A stretch of DNA of 64,000 bases from NCBI RefSeq assembly GCF_016900895.1, contig NZ_JAFEUN010000002.1, positions 1-64,000 on the forward strand, read 5' to 3'. The stretch's first letter is position 1. Each line of letters begins with the position of its first letter. The notes below the pieces were generated by a model. That model was given only the letters and a program-made list of their open reading frames with translations, searched no databases and was not told the origin of the DNA. A program made the position numbers and the translations under genes. This DNA is from Parashewanella hymeniacidonis (GTDB lineage Bacteria; Pseudomonadota; Gammaproteobacteria; Enterobacterales; Shewanellaceae). Positions 54,085-64,000 of the stretch are shown in pieces.

Positions 54085-55236
54085 CTATTCTTGAAGCTGT
54101 TCACATATCGTTTTAAAAGATTCTAATTCGTAAATTGCTTTGGATAATTCATTAAATTGCTTGTAGAAGTTAATTCTTTGATCATCAGCTGAAGTGCAAT
54201 CATCAAAGAATTTAGAAGTTGGACACATAAGCATAACTGGACGCCATTTATTAAACTTAATGGTCTTATGCTGAAGAGTATCAATCACCTGCCAGCCAAA
54301 GTCTTTAACTAATAACATGCTTTTAATATCACTGACTAGCTGATTATGTAACTCAGGGTTAGAAATTCCCTTTGCGCTAATACCTAGCTTTTCTTGGGCA
54401 TCATCATTAAATTCAATGATCAAAGTTGTTAGTGGTTCATCTTCAATAATCGAACAAACTCGGTGATCGTTACCATCAACGATAAATCCACAAAAAATCC
54501 CCGGTGACCAACGCCTTTTTCCTTGGCTATCTTGAGTGCCAAACTCTAAACCAATTCTTCCCCATCGCTGCTTTTTAGCATTATGTAGAAAGCCACACTC
54601 TCTAACTAAATACCAGTCTTCTAACTTGGCTTCATTAATCAAGTTTTCCATCTGGTTAGCTATCTTCAAAGCAGAAAAATACTGATTCATCACTGAAATA
54701 TTTACTGGTTTTGCTGGCACAAGCCCTTCCTTTTTAAATAGAGCAAACAGCTCTTTAATCGCCCAACTATTTTCTTTTTCATCTTCACTTAAGTTTGTTT
54801 GGAAATACTGATAAATCTCATACCAACATAAGCTCAAATCTGGTTTCTGTTCATGCTGTTTTCTTGAACGAGTGATCAGTACCAACTTGCAGTCGTTAAA
54901 GCCATTATGACTTTTAGACTTATCACGATAATTCTGTAGCTGATTGGTATGAAGGTAAGAGTTCACCTTATGCTCAAAAACTAATGCGAAGTCATCATAT
55001 TGGATCAGCATATCTGGATATACACCATCAAAGTTTTCTTGTGTTGATATGACAGAGGGCTGCGATTCAATATCTAAACTAAGGTTTAACTTCTCATTTA
55101 ACAGTTTTGTAAAAGCAGAAAGACAACTTGAATTATTTCTTAGCACCCAAGCAAAAGCTTCAGTGACGAAGTTTTCTAAAGGATCAGTATTTTCTCTCGG
55201 TCGATATTTACGTAGATTGACTAATAAACTGTCCAT
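54085..55236 (-). CDS. PD-(D/E)XK nuclease superfamily protein
   Basis: A 383-aa protein. The nuclease core is DGVYPDMLIQYDDFALVFEHKV with Asp75, Glu88 and Lys90 (E-x-K), preceded by Glu21 or Glu26 in an N-terminal helix (ENFVTEAFAWVL). This resembles the PDDEXK_4 family found in defence islands and restriction-like systems. The C-terminal half (190-383) has no motif but is conserved-looking with WYLVRECGFL and LEFGTQDSQGKRRWSPG. The ATG at 55236 has no strong ribosome-binding site. It neighbours a broken yggL-like gene and a large unknown protein. Confidence 0.75.
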   Translation of the reverse strand: MDSLLVNLRKYRPRENTDPLENFVTEAFAWVLRNNSSCLSAFTKLLNEKLNLSLDIESQPSVISTQENFDGVYPDMLIQYDDFALVFEHKVNSYLHTNQLQNYRDKSKSHNGFNDCKLVLITRSRKQHEQKPDLSLCWYEIYQYFQTNLSEDEKENSWAIKELFALFKKEGLVPAKPVNISVMNQYFSALKIANQMENLINEAKLEDWYLVRECGFLHNAKKQRWGRIGLEFGTQDSQGKRRWSPGIFCGFIVDGNDHRVCSIIEDEPLTTLIIEFNDDAQEKLGISAKGISNPELHNQLVSDIKSMLLVKDFGWQVIDTLQHKTIKFNKWRPVMLMCPTSKFFDDCTSADDQRINFYKQFNELSKAIYELESFKTICEQLQE

Positions 55237-55240
55237 AGTT

Positions 55241-55595
55241 TTAAAACCTTTGGCTATCAGGGTAATGTAAATTTATTGGTTTAAAGTCTCCAAACTCAAT
55301 AATAGCCGAATGTTGATCTAATAAGCCTTTGATGCTTTGCACCTGTTTTTCACTTGGTAGATCGTAACGGCCATGGCAGCAAACTAAAAAGCTTGCATCT
55401 TGCCCGTTACCATAAGCCGCCAGAGCAATACATATCCATATCACCTAATAGCTCACACAAGTCGTCCACAAATTTGTCTTGTTCTAATGGATCTGCGACA
55501 AGTTTGAGACCGAACTCTTGCCCAAAGACACTGTATTCATCGATAAATAACTTTTTGCGTAATCGTTCATTCCATTTTGCGTTTTGTTTAATCAT
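55241..55595 (-). pseudogene. yggL: YggL-like (DUF469) gene with one frameshift
   Basis: Frame 1 (55407-55595) reads NERLRKKLFIDEYSVFGQEFGLKLVADP and ends DMDMYCSGGLW-stop. Frame 2 (55241-55444) continues with YGNGQDASFLVCCHGRYDLP and EKQVQSIKGLLDQHSAIIEF. Together they match the YggL/DUF469 layout (RLRKK..IDEF... followed by a C-terminal helix), which in E. coli binds the 50S subunit. Shifting one base near 55415 joins the frames into one of about 115 aa, so the gene is most likely inactivated. It may be a sequencing error. Confidence 0.65.
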
Positions 55596-55628
55596 TCTCT
55601 CACTCTTAACGTAAACACCAAATTGAGA

Positions 55629-57476
55629 CTAAAACTCCATTTCATTGTTGATACATACCATACACTCAACGCCATCAGCTAACTCAAAAAATGGCTTTAT
55701 GCCTTTACAGTCATTACAGGCTTTAGCAAACGGTGCTGCATGTTGGAATACATCCAATAGCTCTCGAATTAAATCAGGTGCAGGAGTTTCTGAAGTATCT
55801 AGTGCTTCTTTGTGGCCTATAAGTACTGAAACTTCATGAAGTTTTTCTTCATCAACAGCGGCACTTACCTTAATTAAGTGTGGACTTGATACCTCAGCAA
55901 GATTTAATGAAACAGGCGTCTTATTGCTTTTATTGAAGTTATATAAATAGTTACTATCTGCTGAAAGTATCCCCGATTCAATTAAGAATAAGAACAGTTC
56001 ATTGTACTTTAAGATTTCTCTGTCAAATGTGTAAGAGCATGGGTCATCAACAGATGAGTGGCTGTACATCTTTTGTAAAAGTCTCCAATCTGAGGCATCA
56101 CTGATCCCACAACCTTTAATAGAATCAAAAACTACAGTTTGTTTTTCCTGAAATATTAAGTTAAATGAGAGCCAAATTTCTGGCTTAACATGCAAACAAA
56201 GAGCCAGTAGTTGGAGTGGCGATAACTCATCTGGATTAATGCTCAAGAGCTGAGAAAATTCTGAATCTAAATATTGATGAATCAATTTGATAGGAAATGA
56301 AGCTGAAACAGGGAAAGCACTTTTATCTTTCCATACAGCCAATGTGAAGTCATCTTTATTTACAGAGACTTGAATATCGGTAATTGATTGATTAACACTT
56401 ACCTTTTTTAGCCTCTGAAGATCTGCATAAATCGAGACTGATGAAGATTGCCTTAACACACGTTTATCAGCAACTTCGAATAATTCCTTTTCGAACGAAC
56501 CTAATTTTCTATGCAAGTCTGATAAATTATCTTGTAATTCTATTCGTTCATCACGTAACTCTTGCTTATCTGACTCAATTTCATATTGGATGCCAAAATC
56601 AAATAATTCCGCTTGTGTTGTTGATGTACCCTCACGGTTAAGAACAAAGAGTGAAGCTGGAGATTCACTTCCAATATCACAAGTTAAAAAATCACTAAAC
56701 TTAGCAAACCACTCTAATCCTTTATGCGTATCAGGGTTATCATCCTGCCAATCCCATAGCATTTGGTGAAATAAATTAGCGCAGTCTCCACTGGTCAAAC
56801 TCGGGTTTATTTCTGCTCCTAACCCAACAAGACGATTCATCATTTCATAATTATCGTTTTGATAAGCGTGATACATTATAGGGGCGTCATATTCACCAAA
56901 ACCTAACTCCCAATCAATATCTAAAAACCGGTGTGATGCGTGATATTCAGGCTTCTGTAGCCAAATATGGGGGATAAAACTTTTACCGTAGTGATGAAAG
57001 CCACAAAATCCTGCAAGATCGATATATTCGGACTCGATAAAGCAATCGGTATTGACATCAAATTGTTTAGAAAGAAGTAACAAATTAAAGCAAAGCGGAG
57101 AATTCATCGCCACTGCAAACGGTAAAGCAGAATTTTTGTAAAAAACTTGACTCCTTTCAAGTGCTAATAAAGCAAATACTATTTCGGGAAGCTCAACCGC
57201 AATGGCATATTCAAAGCCGGATAAACCGTCTAGTTTTTCATATTGAAGGTCATCCATTTCACTAAGAAAAATTGCAGCTTGGAGTTGGTTGCCGCTTTTG
57301 ATAAATTCTTCAACTTGTTCAATGGAAGGTTCAAATTCTTCTAATTGGTTTTCTGTATCAACCAGTTGAGCATTTTTAGCCTTAAAAGCTGTAACTTGTT
57401 TCTCAAACCAATTATTTTCAAAATTTTGCTTTAGGTTATGCGTTTCAAGCATTTCCACATTTAGGGAAAACGACAT
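55629..57476 (-). CDS. Large hypothetical protein with ankyrin-like helices and C-terminal zinc ribbon
   Basis: A 615-aa protein of unrecognised family. The N-terminal 270 residues look like paired helices (FEYAIAVELPEIVFALLALERS, YEMMNRLVGLGAEINPSL) resembling ankyrin repeats. A coiled coil follows (about 310-340, ERIELQDNLSDLHRKLGSFEKELFEV). The C-terminus has CNDCKGIKP...CMVC with Cys587, 590, 605 and 608, a zinc ribbon. Leftward, next to nuclease and yggL remnants. Possibly part of an uncharacterised defence or toxin module, but function unknown. Confidence 0.6.
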   Translation of the reverse strand: MSFSLNVEMLETHNLKQNFENNWFEKQVTAFKAKNAQLVDTENQLEEFEPSIEQVEEFIKSGNQLQAAIFLSEMDDLQYEKLDGLSGFEYAIAVELPEIVFALLALERSQVFYKNSALPFAVAMNSPLCFNLLLLSKQFDVNTDCFIESEYIDLAGFCGFHHYGKSFIPHIWLQKPEYHASHRFLDIDWELGFGEYDAPIMYHAYQNDNYEMMNRLVGLGAEINPSLTSGDCANLFHQMLWDWQDDNPDTHKGLEWFAKFSDFLTCDIGSESPASLFVLNREGTSTTQAELFDFGIQYEIESDKQELRDERIELQDNLSDLHRKLGSFEKELFEVADKRVLRQSSSVSIYADLQRLKKVSVNQSITDIQVSVNKDDFTLAVWKDKSAFPVSASFPIKLIHQYLDSEFSQLLSINPDELSPLQLLALCLHVKPEIWLSFNLIFQEKQTVVFDSIKGCGISDASDWRLLQKMYSHSSVDDPCSYTFDREILKYNELFLFLIESGILSADSNYLYNFNKSNKTPVSLNLAEVSSPHLIKVSAAVDEEKLHEVSVLIGHKEALDTSETPAPDLIRELLDVFQHAAPFAKACNDCKGIKPFFELADGVECMVCINNEMEF

Positions 57477-57539
57477 GCTTATGTCCTTATTATTTTTTGA
57501 GTATTTTAAAAGTCAGTGGAAAACGTCCAAAGACCAAAA

Positions 57540-57731
57540 TCAGTTTTTTAAGTCAGCTACTATCAACATTACAGTCAATAAAATAGAGATACCCAATATT
57601 GACCACCCTACCAAAGTCAACAAAGTCATCAGAAAATCAACGATAGTGTGCCAGTTTTCGCGAACAAATTTTATCAATGTTACGAAACAAAAAAGTAAGG
57701 GTAAGCCTATAAAAAATTCTGCTAATTTCAT
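57540..57731 (-). CDS. Small two-helix membrane protein
   Basis: A 63-aa hydrophobic frame starting at ATG 57731 with two membrane helices (FIGLPLLFCFVTLIKFV and FLMTLLTLVGWSILGISILLTVMLIV). The ribosome-binding site is weak (a GTG at 57740 is also possible). The composition fits a real small membrane protein better than chance, but there is no homology evidence. Confidence 0.4.
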   Translation of the reverse strand: MKLAEFFIGLPLLFCFVTLIKFVRENWHTIVDFLMTLLTLVGWSILGISILLTVMLIVADLKN

Positions 57732-57876
57732 TGTATTCACTCATATTGTTCAAAGTTTATGAGTAAACATACACAGATAAATCATCGCTTCAGATTAATT
57801 ACACTCTTGACTGGTAACCTACCTAGTTGGTGATAAAACAGCTCTTTAACGTAAATAAAATAACTGTTCAGACAAA

Positions 57877-58421
57877 TTACACATTTCCTGAATTGTATTT
57901 TTCTAGGGCGTTATCCGTTACTTTCGCTAAATTTTCAAAAAAGCGGATACACTTTTTAAGCTCGCCTTTTTTAATTACATCTGGTTGGTTAATGTCCACG
58001 ACTGCACGATGCACGGCTTCTCCTCTCAACTTGATAAAATCGTCCAGTTGAGTTTTGCTGTTTTGGGAATGTAATGCTGTAGTGTCCAATGTTCAGTAAC
58101 ATCAAAACCGAAGAATTCTCTGAATAGCATTTGTGTCTTAGTTGAATTAGGCGTATTGAATTGCTTTAGTTTGTCCCTAAACTGCTTTTCAACAAAGTTG
58201 CCCACTGTAGAACCTTTTAGAATACTGAACTTATTTTGGAAAAGTTCAGTTGCTACATCCTCAACGTAAGTTTCCCATGCAGTAAGCGCAAGAACCAAGC
58301 TGGCTTTTTTTAGGCTATTAGGTGGTGTTTGCTCAGGTACAGCATTCATATTCTCATAACACTGAAATAGCTCAGCTGCGTCCCCGATTGCACGGCGAAA
58401 GGTTTGTAGAGATTGAGTCAA
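57877..58421 (-). pseudogene. HEPN-domain (RiboL-PSP-HEPN-like) gene with one frameshift
   Basis: Frame 1 (58026-58421) begins MTQSLQTFRRAIGDAAELFQCYEN and contains ASLVLALTAWETYVEDVATELF, ending after HYIPKTAK. Frame 2 (57877-58089) continues with KTQLDDFIKLRGEAVHRAV, with the HEPN RNase motif R-x4-H (RGEAVH). The two frames overlap, and a single-base shift at about 58062-58075, in CCCAAAACAGCAAAAC, restores one product of about 170 aa. RiboL-PSP-HEPN proteins are predicted RNases in defence islands. As read it is inactive. Confidence 0.7.
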
Positions 58422-58640
58422 GATAATGTCCTTATTCTTTTATCACTATTTACACAAATCACAATACTATATTATTGAGTCCACATAGACTAGATTGACT
58501 CATATAATGAGCACCTTACGTGCAATATCAAATAATGTGGTCATGTTTATCAAGTTGAGTTAGCCCAGCTTGATTTTGCTCGTTATAATGCCTGTTATAT
58601 TTTTACCAATAGTTACTCAGTAATTTCATAGGATTTAATA

Positions 58641-60236
58641 ATGACAAGTGCTCAACAACGTGCTGAACTGCAACGCCAAATCTGGGCTATCGCCAACGAT
58701 GTTCGTGGATCAGTAGATGGTTGGGATTTCAAGCAGTATGTGCTTGGCTCGCTGTTTTATCGCTTTATCAGTGAAAACTTCATCAATTACATTACCGGTG
58801 GTGACAAAAGTGTCGACTATGCAGCAATGGCCGATAGTGATGAAAATATTGAGTTTGCTAAAGACGACGCCATTAAAACCAAAGGCTATTTTATTTACCC
58901 AAGCCAGCTATTTAGTAATGTCGCCAGCAAAGCCAATAAAAATGAAAATTTGAACACTGATCTTGCGGCTGCTTTTGCAGCGATTGAAAACTCAGCAAAT
59001 GGTTACGCTTCTGAACAAGACATTAAAGGCTTATTTGCAGACTTTGATACAACCAGTAATCGTCTTGGCCATACGGTTGAAGGTAAAAACACACGATTAG
59101 CAGCCGTTTTAAAAGGCGTTGAAAAACTTAACTTCGGCAACTTTGAAGATAACCAAATTGATTTGTTTGGTGATGCTTATGAGTTCTTAATTTCTAACTA
59201 TGCAGCAAATGCTGGTAAGTCAGGAGGCGAATTTTTTACTCCGCAACATGTTTCAAAATTAATCGCTCAACTTGCCATGCACGGGCAAACTAGCGTAAAT
59301 AAAATTTACGACCCTGCAGCAGGTTCTGGTTCACTTCTACTGCAAGCCAAAAAACACTTTGATGCGCACATTATTGAAGACGGTTTTTTTGGGCAAGAAC
59401 TTAACCATACTACCTATAACTTAGCCCGTATGAACATGTTTTTGCATAACATCAATTACGACAAGTTTAATATTCAGTTGGGTGATACCTTAATCGAACC
59501 ACATTTTGGTGATGATAAACCGTTTGATGCCATTGTTTCTAACCCTCCATACTCAGTTAAATGGATTGGCAGCGGTGACCCAACCTTAATTAACGATGAA
59601 CGCTTTGCGCCAGCAGGCGTGCTGGCACCTAAATCAAAGGCGGATTTTGCCTTTGTGTTACACGCTCTCAGCTATCTATCCAGTAAAGGGCGTGCAGCAA
59701 TAGTTTGCTTCCCCGGTATTTTTTACCGAGGCGGTGCTGAGCAAAAGATCCGTAAATATCTTATCGATAACAACTATGTTGAAACCGTGATTTCCCTTGC
59801 TCCAAACTTGTTTTTTGGCACTACGATTGCGGTCAATATCTTGGTGCTGTCAAAACACAAATCAGATACCAAAACGCAGTTTATTGATGCCAGCGGCTTG
59901 TTTAAAAAAGAAACCAATAACAACGTACTGACAGACGACGAAGACGAGGAAAATCCTGGCCACATACAGCAAATCATGAAGGTATTCGCCAGCAAAGAAA
60001 ACCTTGATCACTTTACACATTCTGTTGACCTTGATGCTATTGCAACCAATGAGTACAACTTGTCAGTCAGCAGTTATGTTGAAGCTAAAGATACCCGAGT
60101 AATCGTAGATATTACGCAGCTGAACAGCGATATAAAAACCACAGTCGCCAAAATTGACCAACTTAGAATAGATATTGATGCCATTGTTTCAGAGATTGAA
60201 GGTGAGCCAAAGCCAGCCAGCGAGGCTTCAGCATGA
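58641..60236 (+). CDS. hsdM: Type I restriction-modification system, modification subunit
   Basis: N6-adenine methyltransferase (531 aa) of a type I R-M complex. The N-terminal HsdM_N helical domain ([40 protein letters not shown]) precedes the catalytic domain with motif I DPAAGSGS (Asp224) and motif IV NPPY (Asn301). [15 protein letters not shown] is also typical. The ATG has AGGA 8 nt upstream. The stop overlaps the hsdS start by 4 nt (ATGA). First gene of the hsd operon. Confidence 0.96.
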   Translation: MTSAQQRAELQRQIWAIANDVRGSVDGWDFKQYVLGSLFYRFISENFINYITGGDKSVDYAAMADSDENIEFAKDDAIKTKGYFIYPSQLFSNVASKANKNENLNTDLAAAFAAIENSANGYASEQDIKGLFADFDTTSNRLGHTVEGKNTRLAAVLKGVEKLNFGNFEDNQIDLFGDAYEFLISNYAANAGKSGGEFFTPQHVSKLIAQLAMHGQTSVNKIYDPAAGSGSLLLQAKKHFDAHIIEDGFFGQELNHTTYNLARMNMFLHNINYDKFNIQLGDTLIEPHFGDDKPFDAIVSNPPYSVKWIGSGDPTLINDERFAPAGVLAPKSKADFAFVLHALSYLSSKGRAAIVCFPGIFYRGGAEQKIRKYLIDNNYVETVISLAPNLFFGTTIAVNILVLSKHKSDTKTQFIDASGLFKKETNNNVLTDDEDEENPGHIQQIMKVFASKENLDHFTHSVDLDAIATNEYNLSVSSYVEAKDTRVIVDITQLNSDIKTTVAKIDQLRIDIDAIVSEIEGEPKPASEASA

Positions 60237-61387
60237 GCCATTTACATTTTATTGAAAAATTGTTGGATGGTGTTGAGGTTGAATCTGTGATGCTGGGTGA
60301 GTTAGCTGAAAACTGTGATTCAATGAGGAAGCCAATAAAAAGCGGCTTGAGGGAGTCAGGAAATATTCCATATTATGGGGCGTCTGGTATTGTTGACTAT
60401 GTTAAAGAGTATATTTTTGACGGCGATTATTTACTTGTGTCAGAAGATGGAGCAAATTTGATCGCTAGGAATACACCTATTGCATTTAGTATAAGTGGCA
60501 AAAGTTGGGTGAACAACCATGCCCATGTATTAAAATTCAAAACCTATGAAGAACGTCGATTTGTCGAAATATTCCTAAATAGTATTGATTTAACTGCATA
60601 TATTTCTGGTGCTGCACAGCCAAAGTTAAACAAAAAGAGTCTCAATAGCATAAAAATCCCTATCCCATGCCCAGATAACCCCAAAAAATCATTGGAAATC
60701 CAAGCTGAGATAGTGCGAATTTTAGATACGTTTACCGAGCTGACTACTGCGCTGAAAGCCGAATTTAATATGCGCAAAAAGCAGTATAGTCACTATCAGT
60801 TTGAAATGTTTAAATTTACAGAATCGACTCAGTATTTAAAAATTGGAGAGTGCTGTGATATCAAAAAAGGTTCAACGCCAATTAAAAAAGCAACACCAGG
60901 TAAATATCCACTTGTTGCCACAACTGAAGAAAGGCAGTCATCTTCTGAATATCAATTTGACTGTGCTGCTGTATGTGTACCATTAATATCATCAAGGGGA
61001 CATGGGATAGCAAGTATAGATCGGATATATTTTCAAGAGGGTCAATTTGCTCTTGGTAATATTTTGTGTGCAATCATCCCAAACGACAGTGGAGTTTTAT
61101 CAGCAAAATTTCTAAGGTATTATCTCTTTGATAAAAAAGATGTACTGCTAGTCCCCTTGATGAGAGGTGGCGCAAATGTGTCTTTAACCGTGGATTCTCT
61201 CAAAAAGGTTGAAATACCGATACCACCTATAGCTGATCAAAAGCGAATTGTCCGTATCCTCGATAAGTTCGACGAACTTTTGAAAGCTCTCCCTCGTGAA
61301 ATCGAACTACGCCAAAAACAATACGAATATTACCGTGATTTATTATTCACAGTCCCAAAACCACAAGAAGTAGAAGTAGAAGTATAA
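60233..61387 (+). CDS. hsdS: Type I restriction-modification system, specificity subunit
   Basis: DNA-recognition subunit (384 aa). It has two target-recognition domains, about 10-150 and 200-335. Each is followed by a helical conserved region with the same pattern: [20 protein letters not shown] (about 158-177) and [20 protein letters not shown] (near 345). These spacer helices set the distance between half-sites. Half-site sequences cannot be read from the protein. It overlaps hsdM by 4 nt and is 1 nt from the next gene. Confidence 0.95.
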   Translation: MSHLHFIEKLLDGVEVESVMLGELAENCDSMRKPIKSGLRESGNIPYYGASGIVDYVKEYIFDGDYLLVSEDGANLIARNTPIAFSISGKSWVNNHAHVLKFKTYEERRFVEIFLNSIDLTAYISGAAQPKLNKKSLNSIKIPIPCPDNPKKSLEIQAEIVRILDTFTELTTALKAEFNMRKKQYSHYQFEMFKFTESTQYLKIGECCDIKKGSTPIKKATPGKYPLVATTEERQSSSEYQFDCAAVCVPLISSRGHGIASIDRIYFQEGQFALGNILCAIIPNDSGVLSAKFLRYYLFDKKDVLLVPLMRGGANVSLTVDSLKKVEIPIPPIADQKRIVRILDKFDELLKALPREIELRQKQYEYYRDLLFTVPKPQEVEVEV

Positions 61388-61388
61388 A

Positions 61389-62576
61389 ATGAGCCAGTCG
61401 CTGACGGAAATTGCACAAGAACTAAAAAACAATCCCAAAAAAGCTCAGTTAATCTATGCCTTTAATGGTACCGGAAAAACTCGATTGTCTAGAGCTTTTA
61501 AAGCTCTGCTTGCTTCTGAAATAGAGGGTGACGATGGCGAAAATACCGAACATTCAGAGTTATCTCGTAAAAACATTCTCTATTACAATGCGTTTACGGA
61601 AGACCTCTTTTACTGGGATAACGATTTAGATGGTGATGAAACTCGTAAGCTGAAAATACATCCTAATGCTTTTACTAAATGGGTGCTTGAGGAACAAGGG
61701 CAAGATCAAAATGTCATTGGCCATTTCCAACGGTATACCAATCCTAAGCTTACTCCGCATTTCAATGAGGAATACACTCACACTAATAGTAATCATGAGC
61801 TAGTAACGGTTCCTGCGTTTTCTGAAGTAAACTTTTCATTCGAGCGTGGTAACGAAGAGGCTGAGGAAAATATAAAGATATCAAAAGGCGAAGAAAGTAA
61901 CTTTATTTGGAGTATTTTTTATAGTTTGCTTGCCGAGGTAGTTGATGTTCTTAATGTAACCAAACCTCATAAAAGAGAAACCGCACAGTTTAATCAGCTT
62001 CAATATGTTTTTATTGACGATCCTGTAAGCTCTTTAGATGAAAATCATTTAATGCAACTTGCTGTTGATTTAGCTTCTTTAATCAGAAAGTCTACATCAA
62101 GTCTCAAGTTCATTATTTCAACTCATGATACTACTTTTTATAATTGCCTCCATAATGAATTAAAATCAAAATCTTGTTATCTATTAGAGTCTTTTGAAGG
62201 TAACTCAGTTTCATTGACTGAAAAAAAAGGTGACTCAAATACCAGTTTTTTTTATCACCTAGATTTGAAGAAAAAGTTGGAACTAGCAATTAAAGAAAAT
62301 AATATTCAAAGGACAGATTTTTTATTGATTCGAAATCTCTATGAGAAAACTGCTAGCTTCCTAGGTTTCCCTCAATGGTCAGAATTATTGCCGGGTGATA
62401 ATGAAGAAAATAAACAAGCCTATCTGAATAGAATCATTCAATTTTCTAGCCATGATAATTTGGCAAATGCTCAGTCGTCATACCTAAGACCAGAAGAAAA
62501 GCAAACTGTCAAATTTCTGCTAGAGCATTTACTGAACAACTATGGTTTCAAGCTGCAAGGAGCTCAAAATGCCTGA
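61389..62576 (+). CDS. ABC/SMC-type ATPase between hsdS and hsdR (PrrC-like position)
   Basis: A 395-aa ATPase. Walker A AFNGTGKT (Lys30), signature-like [16 protein letters not shown], Walker [13 protein letters not shown] and H-loop FIISTHD make a complete RecN/SMC-like fold. The C-terminal part (about 275-395) contains [18 protein letters not shown] and [12 protein letters not shown]. In prr loci the anticodon nuclease PrrC sits exactly between hsdS and hsdR and has an N-terminal ATPase. Whether this C-terminus carries the ACNase R-E-H triad is not clear by eye. The stop overlaps the hsdR start by 8 nt. Confidence 0.75.
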   Translation: MSQSLTEIAQELKNNPKKAQLIYAFNGTGKTRLSRAFKALLASEIEGDDGENTEHSELSRKNILYYNAFTEDLFYWDNDLDGDETRKLKIHPNAFTKWVLEEQGQDQNVIGHFQRYTNPKLTPHFNEEYTHTNSNHELVTVPAFSEVNFSFERGNEEAEENIKISKGEESNFIWSIFYSLLAEVVDVLNVTKPHKRETAQFNQLQYVFIDDPVSSLDENHLMQLAVDLASLIRKSTSSLKFIISTHDTTFYNCLHNELKSKSCYLLESFEGNSVSLTEKKGDSNTSFFYHLDLKKKLELAIKENNIQRTDFLLIRNLYEKTASFLGFPQWSELLPGDNEENKQAYLNRIIQFSSHDNLANAQSSYLRPEEKQTVKFLLEHLLNNYGFKLQGAQNA

Positions 62577-64000
62577 TTATAAAACCATTGCAGAATCTAA
62601 GAATTTTATCGTCCTTGATAAGTACACCAAGGAGTGGCAGGTTAAAGAGAATTATCAAACTGAAGCCGATTTAGAGCGTGAACTGATTCAGGATTTGGTA
62701 AACCAAGGCTATGATTTTGAACCTAAGATAATATCGCCAGATGCGATGATGGCAAATGTTCGTGTTCAACTGCAAGCTCTCAATAAAACTAAGTTTACAG
62801 ATGCAGAGTGGATTCGTTTTCAAGAGCAATACTTAAATACGCCAAGCGATAACATCCTTGATAAAACTCGTAAGGTTCACAGTGATTATATTTACGATTT
62901 TGTGTTTGATGATGGTCATATCGAGAATATTTACTTGTTCGATAAGAAAATGATTGCCCGCAATAAATTGCAGGTAATCAAGCAGTTTTCTCAAACAGGC
63001 AGTCATGCGAATCGCTATGATGTGACGATTTTAATTAATGGTTTGCCATTGGTGCAGGTTGAGCTAAAAAAGCGTGGCGTAGCCATTAAAGAAGCGTTTA
63101 ATCAAATCCACCGTTACAGTAAAGAGAGTTTTAACGCTGAAACCTCTTTATACAAGTTTTTGCAGTTGTTTGTTATCTCCAATGGCACAGACACTCGTTA
63201 TTTTGCCAACACTACAAAACGCAATAAAAACAGTTTTGACTTCACTATGAATTGGGCGAAGTCAGACAATAACTTGATTAAAGATTTAAAAGATTTTACG
63301 GCTACCTTCTTTCAAAAAGAAACCTTGCTTAAAGTAATTTTGCGTTATTCAGTATTTGATATCAGTAATACGCTGTTAGTGATGCGCCCTTATCAAATCG
63401 CAGCGACTGAACGCATTTTGTGGAAGGTGAAAAGTGCCTTCAACAGCAAAAGCTGGAGCAGCACTGAAAGTGGCGGTTATATATGGCATACCACAGGTTC
63501 AGGTAAAACTTTGACCAGTTTTAAAGCCGCACGAATGGCCACTGATTTGGAATTTGTTGATAAAGTTTTCTTTGTGGTTGATCGTAAAGATCTCGATTTT
63601 CAAACCATGAAAGAATACCAGCGCTTTTCTCCTGATAGTGTTAATGGTTCAGACAGTACGGCTGGACTTAAACGCAACCTTGATAAAGATGACAACAAAA
63701 TTGTTGTGACTACGATTCAAAAGCTCAATCACTTGATTAAGAGTGAAAGCCATCTGCCTATCTACAATAAGCAAGTGGTGTTCATTTTTGATGAATGTCA
63801 CCGCAGCCAGTTTGGTGAAGCGCAAAAGAACCTGACAAAAAAGTTTAAAAAATATTATCAGTTTGGTTTTACGGGCACACCAATCTTCCCCGATAACGCC
63901 CTTGGTGCAGAAACAACAGGCACGGTATTTGGTCAACAGCTTCACACCTATGTGATCACTGATGCCATTCGTGATGAAAAAGTGCTTAAGTTTAAGGTGG
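62569..64000 (+). CDS. hsdR: Type I restriction enzyme, restriction subunit (cut by window end)
   Basis: The first 477 codons of HsdR are present; it continues past the window. The N-terminal endonuclease domain shows Asp151 and ELKKR with Glu165 and Lys167 (PD-(D/E)XK). The helicase motor has Walker A TTGSGKT (Lys313), motif II DECH (Asp408), and FGFTGTPI (motif III). It translocates DNA and cuts far from unmethylated sites. The start ATG overlaps the ATPase gene by 8 nt, so coupling is tight. Intact as far as visible. Confidence 0.95.
   Translation, partial: MPDYKTIAESKNFIVLDKYTKEWQVKENYQTEADLERELIQDLVNQGYDFEPKIISPDAMMANVRVQLQALNKTKFTDAEWIRFQEQYLNTPSDNILDKTRKVHSDYIYDFVFDDGHIENIYLFDKKMIARNKLQVIKQFSQTGSHANRYDVTILINGLPLVQVELKKRGVAIKEAFNQIHRYSKESFNAETSLYKFLQLFVISNGTDTRYFANTTKRNKNSFDFTMNWAKSDNNLIKDLKDFTATFFQKETLLKVILRYSVFDISNTLLVMRPYQIAATERILWKVKSAFNSKSWSSTESGGYIWHTTGSGKTLTSFKAARMATDLEFVDKVFFVVDRKDLDFQTMKEYQRFSPDSVNGSDSTAGLKRNLDKDDNKIVVTTIQKLNHLIKSESHLPIYNKQVVFIFDECHRSQFGEAQKNLTKKFKKYYQFGFTGTPIFPDNALGAETTGTVFGQQLHTYVITDAIRDEKVLKFKV

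Noticed and set aside
57475..57762. 95-codon plus-strand frame
   Set aside because: It is antisense to the small membrane protein frame and has no ribosome-binding site; the reverse frame is more protein-like.

Overview
The window looks like a low-GC gammaproteobacterial chromosome of the Shewanella/Alteromonadales type. The evidence is gene content and order: a fused trpCF in a trpEGDCFBA operon, divergent bioA and bioBFCD, the scpAB-rluB run beside the trp operon, sohB, fur, htpX, and Pla-1/VolA-like and CpdB-like lipoproteins. No species can be named from the sequence alone. A break at about 30.2 kb, marked by tRNA-Pro(GGG), separates conserved core genes from accessory DNA.

Core part (0.3-30.2 kb). 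The trp operon runs leftwards from about 7.6 kb. It begins with a 22-residue leader peptide carrying three consecutive Trp codons and a strong attenuator hairpin. A 229-bp palindromic TA-flanked element resembling a MITE sits between attenuator and trpE. Rightwards from 7.94 kb come an rnm-type PHP phosphoesterase, yciO, scpA, scpB and rluB, then yciK in reverse. Next are a large lipase-type lipoprotein, sohB, an AEC transporter, a GNAT acetyltransferase, fur, cobB and the biotin genes. The biotin genes diverge from a BirA-like operator. Peptidase E, htpX, a multiply broken pseudogene and a CpdB-type lipoprotein nucleotidase complete the core.

Accessory part (30.2-64 kb). Directly after tRNA-Pro are short tandem repeats that look like integrase arm sites, but no integrase is adjacent. 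The genes that follow are mostly defence-like, interrupted by IS remnants. They comprise a membrane-tethered receiver with a cytosolic histidine kinase, a lipoprotein, a C-terminal TIR protein, and a tight three-gene operon (MTH538/ThsB-like TIR, small multi-pass membrane protein, second TIR). A compact P4-like replication cassette follows: tyrosine integrase, excisionase, zinc-finger/Toprim/helicase protein and AlpA-like regulator in one overlapping leftward operon. After this come an MFS/LysR/methyltransferase/hydrolase group, a set of small envelope proteins and a second MFS transporter. A decayed mobilisable element holds an S24-type repressor, a 22-bp-period repeat array, mobC and a truncated relaxase.

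The right end holds a PD-(D/E)XK nuclease, a frameshifted yggL-like gene, a large unknown protein with a zinc ribbon, a frameshifted HEPN gene, and a type I restriction-modification operon (hsdM-hsdS-ABC ATPase-hsdR). The ATPase occupies the position PrrC holds in prr loci, and hsdR runs off the window end.

The best candidate for an undescribed system is the TIR/membrane/TIR operon at 36.36-38.05 kb. The tethered receiver plus kinase pair at 30.8-32.5 kb is second. Both assignments rest on motifs read by eye; no database search was run.
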